Part shown: positions 26,601 to 38,120 of the stretch, piece after piece | Numbering within the stretch: the stretch's first letter is position 1 | How the letters are laid out: every line of letters begins with the position of its first letter | Source: Mesodorylaimus sp. YZB2_4 | Taxonomy: Eukaryota > Nematoda > Enoplea > Dorylaimida > Dorylaimidae | Direction: 5' to 3' | Assembly (NCBI GenBank): GCA_030248295.1 | Contig: JASANH010000651.1 | Coordinates: 248,001-312,000, forward strand | Length of the DNA: 64,000 nucleotides | Made by a program: the position numbers and the translations under genes | Notes under the pieces: generated by a model | What the model was told of the DNA's origin: nothing | Database searches by the model: none | The model's input: only the letters and a program-made list of their open reading frames with translations

Positions 26601-28865
26601 ACTTGGTGAAAGAATTGATTTCGGAGTTGCGTGGCAATCTAGAAGATCTAATCGTGGCTTTGATGTACACACCGGGCGAATTCGATGCCCGAGAATTGCA
26701 ACATGCTATGGCTGGAGCCGGTACCACCGAATCGACGTTGATCGAAATTATGGCCACGCGCACGAATGCTGAAATTCGGGATATCAAAATGGCCTATCGC
26801 ATGAGTAAGTGGGGCATTGGTAGAGTCTTGCAGGGCAGATTGGCAATGGTCACGTTTGAGTGGCACATCATGCCTAAATATGAGGTCACCCCCTTGCCAT
26901 GCAGTTGGGTGCTTCTTGTCGGCTTTGCCTTTTAGGATGGGAAATAACATACTGTAACCAGGCCTGTCAGGCGTAGGAGGGAGGCGGCCGACCGAAGTCG
27001 GCGGGACAAAAACTCCGACTGGAGCAGGATAGTCTTGCGACTATACCTACGGCTGAAACATCAACCCGAGGGGTTTCCCAGCCAGAGGAGAGTATCGATT
27101 ACTCTCTCCCACTCGCCATGGCCTACCAGGCGGGGGGTTACATTCCTCCCATCGACAGAAGAAGCGACGACCCCGTCGCTCTTCCCGGAAGGAAGACCTC
27201 CTCCCTCCCAATAAGATAGAGGGCCGACCTCACACTGCCTCCGCAGTGCAGACGGTACTGGGACCAGCTGGCTAGGCTGGCCGTGCCAGTGTTGGTCTAA
27301 ACGCCCTAGACCGTGACGAACATGGGCGCACCCAGCGTTTCGACGGGGACTTACACCACTATGGATGGCCCCAAGGTCCGTGACGCCAATGTAACCAAGC
27401 CTGGTAGGCGTAGGAGGGAGGCGGCCGACCGAAGTCGGCGGGACAAAAACTCCGACTGGAGCAGGATAGTCTTGCGACTATACCTACGGCTGAAACATCA
27501 ACCCGAGGGGTTGACGTTTCCCAGCCAGGGGAGAGTATCGATTACTCTCTCCCACTCGCCATGGCCTACCAGGTGGGGGGTTACAATACTTCCTGCTCCC
27601 ACGTGAGATTGAGACAGCATTCAAATCCTAAGCTATGCTGGTACCAAGTAATTTACACCTTCATAACTGCTAGGTCGCCGAACAGAATTGCACCAAGAAT
27701 GCATACTACTTTTACTCATCAGTTGACCATCCAGGCAAGGTGATACTTGTTAGATGCAGCAGACGATAAGCCCCTCCCCATAGTATTACAAATCTGATAG
27801 TCCTACGAACGTGAATGTGTCCTGATGCAACCATGCCAGGCAGACGCAGGAGAGAGTGCGGCCGACTGAAATCGGCGGGCCAAAAACTTCGACTGAAGAA
27901 GGCAAGTCTTTTACGACTATATCTATACGGCTAACATCAACCCGAGAGGTTTACGTCCAACAGCCAGTGGAGAGTATCGATTTCTCTCTCGTACTCGTTA
28001 CGACCTGCCTGGCAGAGGGTTACATTGACATGCCCTCGTGTATGTTTGCGTCATCGTTCAGCTGCTCTCAATCAGACCAGTCAGTTCAGATCAGTAGTAT
28101 TCCCTGTCGAGAGAGAAGATCGATCTCCCGACCTTTCAAGGACGCAGATTACACTTTCCTGACACCAATTTATGTTTCAGTGTTTGGCAAAGACCTGGAG
28201 AATGCTCTGGTCAGCGAGACGTCCGGCTATTTCAAGCGCATGTTGGTTTCATTGTGCAATGTAAGTTGGTACCTTGATCTTGCCTCCTGCTTTTCCAACT
28301 GTCACCATCCTCCTTTCAGGGCGCTCGAGACGAGAGCTATCAAGTCGACCCTGCCAGAGCCAAGAAATCTGCCCAAGACTTATACTCAGCCGGTGTGAAG
28401 CGATGGGGCACTGATGAAGCTACTTTCAATGCTGTGCTTTGCGCTCAAAGCTATCCTCAATTGCAAGCTGTATTCGAGGAATATCGAAAATTGGCTGGTC
28501 ACGATATCGAGCAGGCTATCAAGCAGGAATTCAGTGGTGATATCGAGGATGGATTGATTTCCGTTGGTAAGATTGCCTGATATCTCGTTTTGACTTCGGT
28601 CATAAAAGGATATTTACTTTTTTTAGTGAAAAGCGCCAAAAATGCACCAGCATTTTTTGCTGAACGCGCTTACAAATCGATGGTGGGCATGGGCACGAAT
28701 GACCGCGCTTTGATTCGTGTGATCGTTTCTCGCTGCGAGAAAGACATGGTCCAAATCAAACAAGAATTCCAGCGTCTCTATGGAAAAACGTTGGAAAGCT
28801 TTATTTCGGGAGATACGTCTGGAAAATATAAAGATGGATTGTTGGCTTTGGTTCGTGGAAATTAA
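23671..28865 (+). CDS. Annexin with long Pro-Gly-Tyr-rich N-terminus
   Basis: Calcium-dependent phospholipid-binding protein, 558 aa. Exons: 23671-23706, 23808-23876, 24285-24867, 26328-26545, 26600-26804, 28181-28260, 28320-28566, 28627-28865; all phases join. The first 230 residues are repeats of Gly-Tyr-Pro-Pro character ([24 protein letters not shown]), as in ANXA7/ANXA11. Four annexin repeats follow: [60 protein letters not shown] and [20 protein letters not shown], each with the G-x-GT/G-x-D calcium-loop pattern; the first repeat has GCDD where GTDE is usual. The joint [13 protein letters not shown] confirms the long intron 26805-28180, which holds a complete TRIM and a solo LTR. Upstream lie a TATA box and CRE/AP-1 sites. 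Such tails phase-separate in ANXA11; whether this one does is inference. Confidence 0.93.
26953..27585 (-). mobile_element. TRIM-like miniature LTR retrotransposon, complete copy A
   Basis: Two direct repeats (26953-27142, 190 bp; 27390-27585, 196 bp) each begin TGTAACC and end GGTTACA, and enclose 247 bp without coding capacity. The unit is flanked by ATAC on both sides (26949-26952 and 27586-27589), a 4-bp target duplication. Read on the minus strand, TGGCGTCACGGACC lies one base after the 5' LTR (primer-site position) and the purine tract GATGGGAGGAA directly precedes the 3' LTR. The LTRs differ by several substitutions and a 6-nt indel, so this copy is older than copy B. It sits in an annexin intron, antisense to the gene. 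Confidence 0.8.
27826..28024 (-). mobile_element. Solo LTR of the TRIM family
   Basis: A single diverged LTR (TGCAACC...GGTTACA) in the same annexin intron as copy A, sharing GCCGACTGAAATCGGCGGG, CATCAACCCGAGAGG and GGAGAGTATCGA-type segments. Flanks CTGA/TTGA are a near-match for a 4-bp duplication. Confidence 0.7.
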
Positions 28866-29198
28866 TCACTTTGAAAGCACTTGATAAATTTTTTGCGGAA
28901 TCTGTTGAAAATATTTTGGAGAGTGGGGTTTTGGCTGGAAATAACTTGGTGCAGTTGAAATGGTGTTTTTGATAACAGTAATGTTGTTGGTCTGGGTGAG
29001 TAGTTAGATATGCATATGTATGATCAGTGGTTATTCTTTATAATTGATAAGATAGCAAGAGTACCTTTTCTTCTGTGTAAGCAGTCGAAGAAACTATGGG
29101 TGGTGCTAGAGAGCTCACACACATCGCAATTTTCACATTACCATGCCATTATGAATGATGATTAACGTACATACAATTATATTGAATATTATCAGTTA
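28866..29198. other. Tail-to-tail spacer, annexin and K2P channel
   Basis: Convergent 3' ends; no gene. Confidence 0.5.
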
Positions 29199-32100
29199 TC
29201 ACTTGGATCTTTTGTGTGATTTTCGATTTTCACTTTCGTTTCTTTTTATGGAACTTGGCTGTTCAAACATTCTCTTCAGATCTTTCACATTGAGCTTTGG
29301 TTCAGCATGCAGGCCGTCGATAGGGTCCCAGTGCAAACTTTCTTCGCTTCCTCGTCCCCCATCGTCTTCCTCCTCGTCTTCGTCCTCTTCGCTATCGGTC
29401 ACTTCTTCTTCGTGGTCCCCAACCACGTCATTCCAAGATGCCATGGCTGGTGTGGTCTCACTTCCGCTTGGTGACGAAGCACCAGGTATAGCGCCATGCT
29501 GATCTTTTGTCATGCCAGCTTTGGCTTTATTGATGGCTTTTTTGAGGTTTTTCTTTGCTTTGGCCCATCCAGTTTTGCTTGTGCCACCACTGGCTCGTTG
29601 TGGACTCATTGATAAGGTACCTGTGACCTGAAAATATAAAGACCTGATAAAATGGTTTGTGTGTACTGATCAGTAATTCAGATGATAAGCATGGGTTGTT
29701 AAAAGTGACGACTGCCGATTGTAGCATCCAAACCGGTATGAAGCTGCAAGTGGATCAGCTGTCACCGATAATGTGACAAGGCATACAAGTTAACCTGTGT
29801 TATCACAAGTTAGTCCAAAGCAAATGTTTTATTATCAATCACAAATGAAAACAATTCTATCAGTACTTATCGCCCTATCAGGAACGATCTTTCGACTATT
29901 CATTCCTCAAGATATTAGACTGGGTCCAGTGTTGTCAGTAGGATGTTACAGTGATCCCGTGTCACAAGACGCACACAGCACGCTCTTCTAGATATCCTAG
30001 CTATCTCTTTCACACTGCATCCCATGACTAGCAGGCAACTCTGGGGTTGCTAAACTGCTGTTACCAACGATAAGCCAGGCTTAAAGAACGCCCTGGCTTA
30101 CGGCATCGTGCGGTCCAAATACTGAAGAAATACCCGCCTGGAACTGCTCCGGATCCAGTATTAACGGATCTGTTTGTGCTCCTTGCTCCAAAATTTCTGG
30201 CACTGGAGTTTGCAGGCGTTGATTCTTGGTTTGCACCTGATCTGTTTGTGTCTCCATAACGCTCAGATCGTAGAGATGAGTTTGGATCAGCTGATCCTTG
30301 TTGACTACCTTGGATGTTTGCGATGATGCCTCGTGCACTATCAACGCCTCAGTTTGGGTCCCCTCTTCGGCACCTTCGACCTTTGGTGGTGGTGGTGGCT
30401 GTGCTTGGGCCTCGTCTAGTTCGCACTGCGTTGACATATCGTCCAATTCAACAGTGGGAGTTTGAGATGCCTCGTCGACACTTGGTTTGGTAGTAAAAGA
30501 CGAATCTTGTGATTGGGTCTGGGCATCAGCGAGTGGAGTGGCCACGGTCTGCTCTTGCTTGTCTTCTAATTCTAGTAACTCCGTTTGGGTATCAGCATCG
30601 TAAGAAATGGGTGGCGCTGGTGGAGCTGCAGGTATCACGGTAACTACTTTCCCTGGATGCTCTTTTACTTCCGGCTGGTCAACGCACACTGCTTGGAGTC
30701 CGAAATCATCATCGATTAATTCGTTCAGAGCTCTCGCCTTGGTAGCGGCTCTTTGCATAGCTTCTCCGACAATTTCTTGAATTTGTGCATTCTTTCCAGC
30801 ATCGCCGCTGGCACTGGCAACATGCAGGACAGCTGGTAGACCAGTTTTCGGATTCAGGTCCCGCAAGACAGCAGGTAGAACGATACCTTGCGATTTGGCT
30901 TCGTCTTGGAATTTTTTGGCCACAGTTTTCTTCTTGTCTTTGCTAAAAATGCAAGTGTGCTACTGTGGTAATGAGTGGTGATGGGCGCTGTGGTGGATCA
31001 CACACTGGATGTACCCCATCATATCGTAGGTATCAGGAGAATCCTGCTGATGGAGGAGGTCTTCAAGCAAGGTCTTTTTTCATTGCCGATCCCAGCATCC
31101 CTGTCGTGAAAAACTTGGAAAAGTCTGTCATATGCTGCAATGCTGTGCTGGTTCCTTTCCTGTCTCAGCTAATTCCTTGTCACAGCATCGATTATATTGA
31201 TGACCCGCCTCCCGCTGTCATCCATTTTTTGTATTCTCACCACCCATTCATAACCTAGTCTGACGCAGCTAATGTTCGAAAGGTAGGTCTAAGCGCTCTC
31301 CTAACAGCTGCGCCCGCGTCGAAAAAAGCACCCAAACATTCTTGGATAGAACAACATCCTAGAATGTTTATGGCCGGGAATTCTAAAGGATAAGCTGACA
31401 AGCCCATTTCACGATTCCCACTGCCGCATTTCTCTTTCAGAAAAAACTTCCAAGAATTATTGACTTTATGTTGTTCGTGTAAGAGTGGAAACGTGATCAA
31501 TGTCAAACTCACGATCAGTCAGTGTTCGTGCCATGAATGTGCTTACCTGAGTAAAGGCATAAGAAAGCGTGCCCTTTTACTTTTTTGCCACGCTTGCATC
31601 ATTCCGACCGTGGCGCCCATTTGATCACCATTTTCCAATAATTGACGATGATATTCTTGTAAAATCATTTGTAATAATTGCAAATATAAATCTTCTAATC
31701 GTCGTTGAATGACCGTAATGCACATGCTGACCAATGATAAACCAACAATAACGAAAAAATATGTAGCTACCATAATGTCCTTCCTGTCCGGCGTCACATC
31801 GCCTAAACCGATAGTTGATAAAGAAATGAAGAAAAAATAAACGGATTTGAAATATTGCCAATCTTCCCAGATGCAAAATAAACCCGCGCATATGAATATC
31901 CAGCCGATAGTTGTGGCCAATGCTATCGTGACTGGAACGCGCATAAGTTGATACTCGTAATCCTCGTCTTCTTGTCTTTCCAGCTCATACAAGTCCACAT
32001 CGTCGTCATCGTCTCCTTCAACTTTCGTTTTATCTCCCGTTGTTTCGTTTCCTCCACCTCGCTCTCCTGAATCAGACAGTACTGATCTGTACTTGGCACC

Positions 32101-33243
32101 TGGCTTTTCGTCGTATCCGGGCGGATGAGGACCGAATAAGGCGGCTAGAGAGAATCTGGCTTTGCACGAGTCGCACAGTCGAGTAAGCACGAACATGAAT
32201 TTGAGAAGGAGTCCACCAAGATCGGTCAATGTCATGAGCATTAAGGGGATGCCGATCAAAGAATAGAACATGGTTACCACTTGGCCAGCCGTCGTCCGAC
32301 AGAATATATCACCGTAACCTGCAACAAAGACACAGATTCGATTAGCCGCTGGGTTTCTAGTGCGGCTCTGTTGCCCACTGTTTCGCGTCAGTCATCCTGC
32401 AGAGTTAATGCATGGCACCCTGAATGCATGTCTTTTGTGCCGAGATAATTTACAGTGTGTTTGCAAGAGGCATCTTGCAGTTCACGGCACATATAACAGT
32501 ACATGGATATGTGCTGTACTGCACTAGCATACCTGCTGATTTGCAGCTTGTGCAGACTCGACAGCACAAACACTGCTTGAGAGGAGGTTACCATGCACCG
32601 ATGGACAGACCAAAGTCAACTACCTGCAGCAGCCCAATCATTACTTACCAATGGTCGTATAAATTGTACCAGCGAAGTACATAGCATGCCAAAAATTCCA
32701 CACGGTCTCAGTGCTCGGCTTGCATCCTCTCGTTTCATCAAATTCTCGAATCTTTTCACTCATTAATTCTTCCAATTGCGTCGAATTTTCTCCATCCCAA
32801 TTGCTTCTTACATAGGCGCTAATATTTTTCACCGTGTCATTCAAATCTTTTTCGTAATTCTTGGCTTCGCCGTGTAATCGCCTCAAATCTTCGGCTCTTT
32901 CGAGTGAGAGGAAAATGGCTGCACCGATCATAGTATAAATGATCATGACCACTAATGTGATCATGTGTTTCATACCGAATTTTCGATACATACGACGACA
33001 AAACCGTTTAAATTGGGACATCCTTGAAGGTGGCGCCGAAGGGTCTTCCTTGGATTTTAAAGCCGGTATTGCAATTGACACGCGATGTTCCTCCTCAAAT
33101 CCGCCCATATCGACTAGTTCATCAGCTGATTCATCGATTAGCTCGATAACTACTGGCTCGACTTGTTGAACGCTCATATTGGCTGGCAGACCACCCATAC
33201 TGGGGCGGGGCCTTGATCTTGATGTTTGAAGAACATTCGACAT
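29199..33243 (-). CDS. Two-pore-domain (TWK-type) potassium channel with QT-motif tail
   Basis: Background K+ channel of the plasma membrane, 878 aa. Exons: 32649-33243, 31547-32318, 30102-30942, 29199-29627; phases join. M1 (HMITLVVMIIYTMIGAAIFLSLE) follows an acidic cytosolic N-terminus; the first pore ends TIYTTI-GYGD, with the intron inside the selectivity filter; the second filter is STIGLGD. A long acidic loop (about 60 residues with GDDDDDVDLYE) separates M2 and M3. After M4, SMCITVIQRRLEDLYLQLLQMIL is a probable coiled coil. The C-terminal tail of about 430 residues carries some ten QT cores (DTQTE, AQTQS, ASQTP, STQCE, GTQTE, SSQTS, METQTD, GAQTD) and then a very acidic stretch (TDSEEDEDEEEDD). 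TQT repeats are the docking motif of dynein light chain LC8 in other proteins; here that is inference. Confidence 0.9.
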
Positions 33244-33947
33244 TTTGATCTAATCTTGATCGTATCTAGATATTGTTCAATCCTCTCCAAACAACAGCAC
33301 AATTGACACTTTCTTGTGGATTTCGAAAAATTAGAGGAGAAACAAGTTGTCGCAAGAGTCCAGCAAAACTTGCGCACAAAACAAAAGTTCCAAAATTGCA
33401 ATCATCCACAATAAAGCTTTGTAGAGACGTTATACATACTTTTACACTTTCGTCCTGCAGCTGGCATTCGCTAGCTTTGTTTCTAGTGGCTTCTTCCAGA
33501 GAATGCTAACCTCTGGCGCTAGTTCTTACCCAAAACTCGAGTTTTGTTCGCACAACTATCAATAATGATCACCTCTGATGTAATTCGCCAACTGATGCCC
33601 TAAACTTCAACCGTCGTCATTTTCTCTTCCCTTTACTCGTCGACGCCAGTTGCCACATTCGTCGGGGCCATATGAAAGTGGAATTGACGAAAAAGCTTAT
33701 CGAAAGTGCATAAAATGCTTCTCTCATGTTCATACTTTTCAGGGTTGGGTTGTTTTGACGTTTTGCTTTTATACGCAAGTTAACTCACCATCAGCACTCT
33801 GGCCCAATGACGAAGTCGGTTAGCTCCCTTGGTGCTCGAATGGCGGCGGGTAGAGGATATAAGCAGCTGTGCCAGGACCAATATGAACTGCAGTTTTTTT
33901 GTTCAAGGGATATTGAGAAATACAAAACACCACAAGTTTTAGCAGTC
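33244..33947. other. 5' flank of the K2P channel
   Basis: No gene recognised. Confidence 0.4.
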
Positions 33948-36545
33948 TTTATCATTATCTTACAGTGCAGTGGATAAACACACACGCAGATTAATATATT
34001 TTATCACAATGTTGCCACCTTATTACCCCTTGATAAATAATGATAGACAAAAGATATATACCTAGATATGTCACAGTGTTATCACAGACACACGGGCCAC
34101 CTTATCACTGTTCACATATCCTATCAGAGAGGAGCCGTAGACGTGTATCAAATTTCTAATCTGGCTTTATTCCAAGGCCATTTGCGCAAAAGCTGCGGCG
34201 ACTTTAGTCGACGTCATTGAGTTCTTCTTAGCGCGGCGTTTGGCTATTTTTGTCTCATTGGGATAATGGACCATTCGGCGGGCCGTTTTTCGGGAGATTA
34301 GCGAGCTCAGAGCAATCATATCGCCGATGTTAGCACGGTCTTCTTCACTACTACCCGATCCACTGCCGCTGCCTCCTCCTCCACATCCGCAGCAGCAGCA
34401 ATCGCAGCAGCAACAGCACGGGCAGCAGCAACAACATCGTTTCGTGCGTTTTCTATCATTCGAGTCGCTTTCGTTCTCGAATATGCCTTCATAGAGAGAA
34501 AGAAGAGTTTACCTGAGTCTTCAGGGGAAGTCGGAGAGAGTAGTATTTACTAAAGTATTTTAGCTTACCCGTTTTATTAAAGTCAGCAGTCGAGTTGAAT
34601 GCGCATCCAGATGCCAGTGCCTGAAAATCGATTAAGGAACAACTGTTATAACTTGTGACTGTTTGTTTGATAAAATTGCTCGTCTGGCGGGTGAGGGAGG
34701 GGAATTCCAGTCTGCGGATGGAAAAAGTAGAGAGGAATTTTGAGAGGAAAAATATCTTCTGTTGAAAGCAATTTTCATCCAGTGACAGGACAAAGCTGTC
34801 TTCTATCTTCTGGGCATTGAACAGAAGACAGTACTATCAAGGTGATAAGACAGTCGGGGTTACCATTTTGATAAGAAACTAGTCTTATCGTTAGCTTTGT
34901 GATAATACCGATGCCAACCACCTTATCGCTCTGTCACCAATATCATCACCGCAGACATTCAAAGAGTTATCATGAACACAGCGTAAGATCCATAGAGATA
35001 TGCTCTTCTGCAGCAGTTCTGTCGATGTGTACAGATGCCGTATCAGGGAAGCCATGTATTCATTTACAAGTCAGCTCTGCTTCTGCATTTCTTCATCCTA
35101 ATTCCTATCATCAACTTTACTCACCTCATTTTGTATTTCCTCTTATCATGCCAGCCAAACCATCAGCCCCCACCAATTATTTCGCCATCTTGTAGAAGCC
35201 CCTTGTCGCTATTTTGCATCAATACCTCGCTAGTCTCTGGACCCTCCTCCTTATCACCTCTTATCAACTCATCACTACAAATAGCCAAATGGTGATTACC
35301 TTATCAGTTACCTCGCCACTTTCTTTTTGGACTTCCTCCTTATCACTTCGTAGCACACTGGAGGCAGTGCAGTGGAAGCATACCAGCAGAACAGCCATCA
35401 AAGCAAGGTTGAATATCGACGCCATTCTTATCACTCGGTTATCACAAGCTTGAGATAGCTGAATGGATAATGCAAGGAATGCTTGATGTTTCTGTTGCTC
35501 CAGCTGTCTCGTTATATAGCCCGTTGTATTTGCACATTTGACCTAAAGCGGTCAATGACGTGTGACCTCCAGGTCAGGTTTATTGACTGAAAAGTGCTAA
35601 AAGTGAAAAAGCCTGACCAAAATAGGCATTCGATTCAAAAAGGTCACGGTTTGTGTTGAAGTTTTGCAGGCACTAGATGAATGTATTTAAAGTAGTTTTT
35701 TCATGATAGCAAAAGTTAAAATTATCTTTTCTTTAGTTGATTTGGGCTCACAGTGTGCTAGCTGTTTTTTTGTACGATTAAAACTAGGTCATACTCAAGA
35801 ATTTTGTAGCCATGTTTTCTGAGAGTTCCAATAAGTTTGACTCACGTTTGGTGCTTTTGCATACTCCCAAAATGCATGTGACACAATGTGTACAATACAC
35901 CAGCTCTAGCCATGTCAATAAGCAGTGACTACTTTAACTTCCTGCCAGACTATGTCAATATCCTGTGCTCGCACGCTCAACATTCCTTCATTGTCGTAGC
36001 AAGTATCTGCCCTTTATTGCGTGATTACACAATTTGCAAGACACACCTACTCGCACTGTATCCTGTGCACAACAAGGAATGGTATCAAGTGCAGAAGAGA
36101 GATACTCGTACGACAAATTTACTGTTTCTGGTATCGCCAGACATCGATAAGACAAAGAGTGGTTTGGGATAAAAACCACTGCTCCCTATCCTTTTTGAGC
36201 AGGTTTGGAACAGCAACGTGAAGGCCAAAGCGGTCGTGTAAAATGGCTGCTTTGGAGCTCGTCAAATTTTGCTCCCGTGTGGGTGCCATAGTTTTGGTCG
36301 TCTTGTGCTGCAACTGCTCAATGACCAATGGCGCCAGAATGCCACCCATGCATATGGTTGCAGCGGAGCAAGTAAGGATGGATAAAATAGATTTGACTGA
36401 TAAGCTGATAAGATGTTCTTCCACAAAATCAAACATGAGCGTGTAGAAAGGAGCGTCGCCATGCCACCAATGCAGAAGATGGCTGCATCCGATAACGTTG
36501 GTTGACTTGGATTAGAATATGTGATCACCTTATCACTGATAAAAA
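33948..36545. promoter_or_regulatory. Dense field of TGATAA (GATA-factor) sites
   Basis: I count 20 TGATAA/TTATCA hexamers in 2.6 kb, where random sequence would give one or two. They lie 3' of, inside the introns of, and directly upstream of the divergent secreted-protein genes at 34167-35425 and 36243-37284, and avoid their coding exons. Several have the form CTGATAAG, the preferred site of nematode intestinal GATA factors. Inference: gut-type expression of the pair. Confidence 0.6.
34167..35425 (-). CDS. Secreted protein with extreme poly-Cys cluster
   Basis: About 161 aa. Exons: 35312-35425, 34569-34620, 34167-34486; phases agree. Exon 1 begins at ATG 35425 with a signal peptide (LALMAVLLVCFHCTASS). 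Exon 2 encodes LASGCAFNSTADFNKT. Exon 3 has an acidic stretch, dibasic sites (RKRTKR), then 15 Cys in 18 residues (CCCCCPCCCCCDCCCCGC), then GGGGSGSGSGSS. The C-terminus is basic (LISRKTARRMVHYP, KRRAKK) and ends MALE. A 6-nt microexon (ACTCAG, just upstream of exon 3) would also keep phase. The chosen frame is open for 107 codons in exon 3; the alternative Ala-rich frame is interrupted upstream. Its divergent neighbour at 36243 has the same plan: signal, dibasic site, Cys/Gly cluster, GSGSGS. Function unknown; metal binding, cross-linked matrix or a cleaved peptide are possibilities. Confidence 0.6.
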
Positions 36546-37284
36546 GTTTCTTTCAGGCAATCGAAACGGGTCGAATGGAAAGAAGTGCAGATATGCCACC
36601 CATGCATATGATCGCACCCGCTGCCGCCTTGGTAGGAACTTCTTCAGATATCCGTACGTATAAAAGTTTTGGTAGCCATTTTAGGAAATGGATGAACGAT
36701 CAAAACGTACCCTGAGAGTCAAACGGGACTGCGGCGGTGGATGCGGTTGTGGTTGCGGAAGCGGAAACGGACACGGAAGTGGAAGTGGCAGTAGAGAAAG
36801 ACGCCGTAGAAGACGACGACGACGAAGGAGACATCGCAATCGCCTGGCCCTATTGAATCTAATCGTATCAAACAGCACACACGAGCAGCAGCTGCCCAAA
36901 GAAGGACACCACGCCCATCTCCTCCACGACGAGCCAGTCACTAATACCCCGGTAATTTTCGTCACTAATTCCAGCAGAATTCTGAGTAATGGAGAGGAAA
37001 TAGAAAGTACCGAAGTGGTTATTTTTAACCCTGACAACCAAAGCACTGATAATGGCTCTCCGAGTGCCAGCTATGAGGAATACTCGTCCGAAAGCATGAT
37101 CATGCCATTCGTGGGCACATACGGCTCGAACAAAGTGCCTCCGGGAGAAGCGTGTCAACATGAAGATGACTGCGTTGTGGGGGCAGTGTGCAAGCGTGTG
37201 GGTGACATTGGTCGTTGCGTTTGCGAACCGCCGCTGATCAATTTGGGAAACGGATGTGTTCCAAGATCAGGGGTGACCCCTTGA
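36243..37284 (+). CDS. Secreted protein with MPPMHM repeats, Cys/Gly cluster and EB-like module
   Basis: About 267 aa. Exons: 36243-36371, 36556-36630, 36685-37284. Signal peptide VGAIVLVVLCCNCSMTNGA. The propeptide-like region contains MPPMHM twice, once in exon 1 and once in exon 2 (ARMPPMHMVA, ADMPPMHMIA), followed by dibasic sites (RSKR, RVKR). Then come DCGGGCGCGCGSG and GSGSGS, an Arg tract (RRRRRRRRR), a long polar stretch with NST and NSS sites, and a C-terminal Cys module (CQHEDDCVVGAVCKRVGDIGRCVC, NGC) of EB/EGF-like spacing. It is transcribed away from the poly-Cys gene at 35425 across 0.8 kb rich in GATA sites. The design suggests proteolytic release of MPPMHM-containing peptides or assembly into an extracellular matrix. 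No family identified. Confidence 0.72.
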
Positions 37285-38036
37285 GCGTGATCGAACTGAG
37301 AATCAGACGTCTGTACTCTTATGTGGCTGACCTGTAGCGTAGAATGGAGGTGGCAGGGCTCACGGCGTACGTGATAACTTAGTTGCAGTTCCAGCCGAGT
37401 CAGAGCTTATCAGTGATATGGATCTGAGTAGTGGTTTTCTAAAAAATAAACTGCAGTTATATCTGGTATTGCCAAGGATAGAACCGATCACAAACCACCT
37501 GATGCTTTCGATCGTTGTGTCCAATCCTCCGGCGCCTAACAGAATATTGCTGGCTACTCATTATGTACTGGCACACAGGTTGCCATAACGTCATCGATCT
37601 CGCAAGAATACCACATCACTTTATAATCTCTCACTTCAGCGCATCCATTTTCTAAAGGTCACAGCACAAGTAATGTCGAACTACAAGTTGTGGACAAGAA
37701 AAGTCTCTCTCTCTAAACTGTACTTCGACTTCTGCTTAAGACACTAGACACAGGACACACTTGAGTACGCCCTTAACGCGTCGGCCGAACTGCAGGGCGA
37801 GATAGGAATCTAAAGCGTCGTGATATCCAGAAAAATATCCTTTAATCCTAACAACAGCTCATGGGAAGCTTGTGGTCATTTTGCCTGTCCTGGAAACGCA
37901 GCGACCCATCGGTGCGCAAAAAGCTAAAAGTAGGTATTATTAACAGGGGACACGAAAACCCCTGAAGGCTCTTGACACCTGCTGTCCCGTCGCGCTTCGA
38001 TCAGCCTTACACTTTGTCCCCTTACACTACCTTGCG
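37285..38036. other. Intergenic, two further TGATAA sites
   Basis: No gene. TGATAA/TTATCA at about 37378 and 37407 extend the GATA-site field downstream of the secreted pair. Confidence 0.4.
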
Positions 38037-38043
38037 TATAAAA
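38037..38043 (+). promoter_or_regulatory. TATA box of the Lys-rich protein gene
   Basis: TATAAAA, 78 bp upstream of the ATG at 38121, the expected distance for a short 5' leader. Confidence 0.6.
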
Positions 38044-38120
38044 GGAGTTCCCATCGAAAGTTCGTTCATTCGTCCAACTGCAGTGTTCGAGTGTGGTCGG
38101 TGGTCGAGAATCGTCGAAGA

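Noticed and set aside
26953..27142. LTR repeats as hammerhead ribozymes or a retrozyme
   Set aside because: GAAAC and stable hairpins are present, but I could not place the CUGANGA core and paired stems needed for a hammerhead.
26953..27585. CRISPR-like or satellite repeat
   Set aside because: Repeats are long, come in pairs with 4-bp target duplications and PBS/purine tract, and are scattered through introns of an animal genome.
34339..34440. Ala-rich alternative frame across the poly-Cys exon
   Set aside because: That frame is stopped just upstream and does not join the signal-peptide exon in phase, whereas the Cys frame does.
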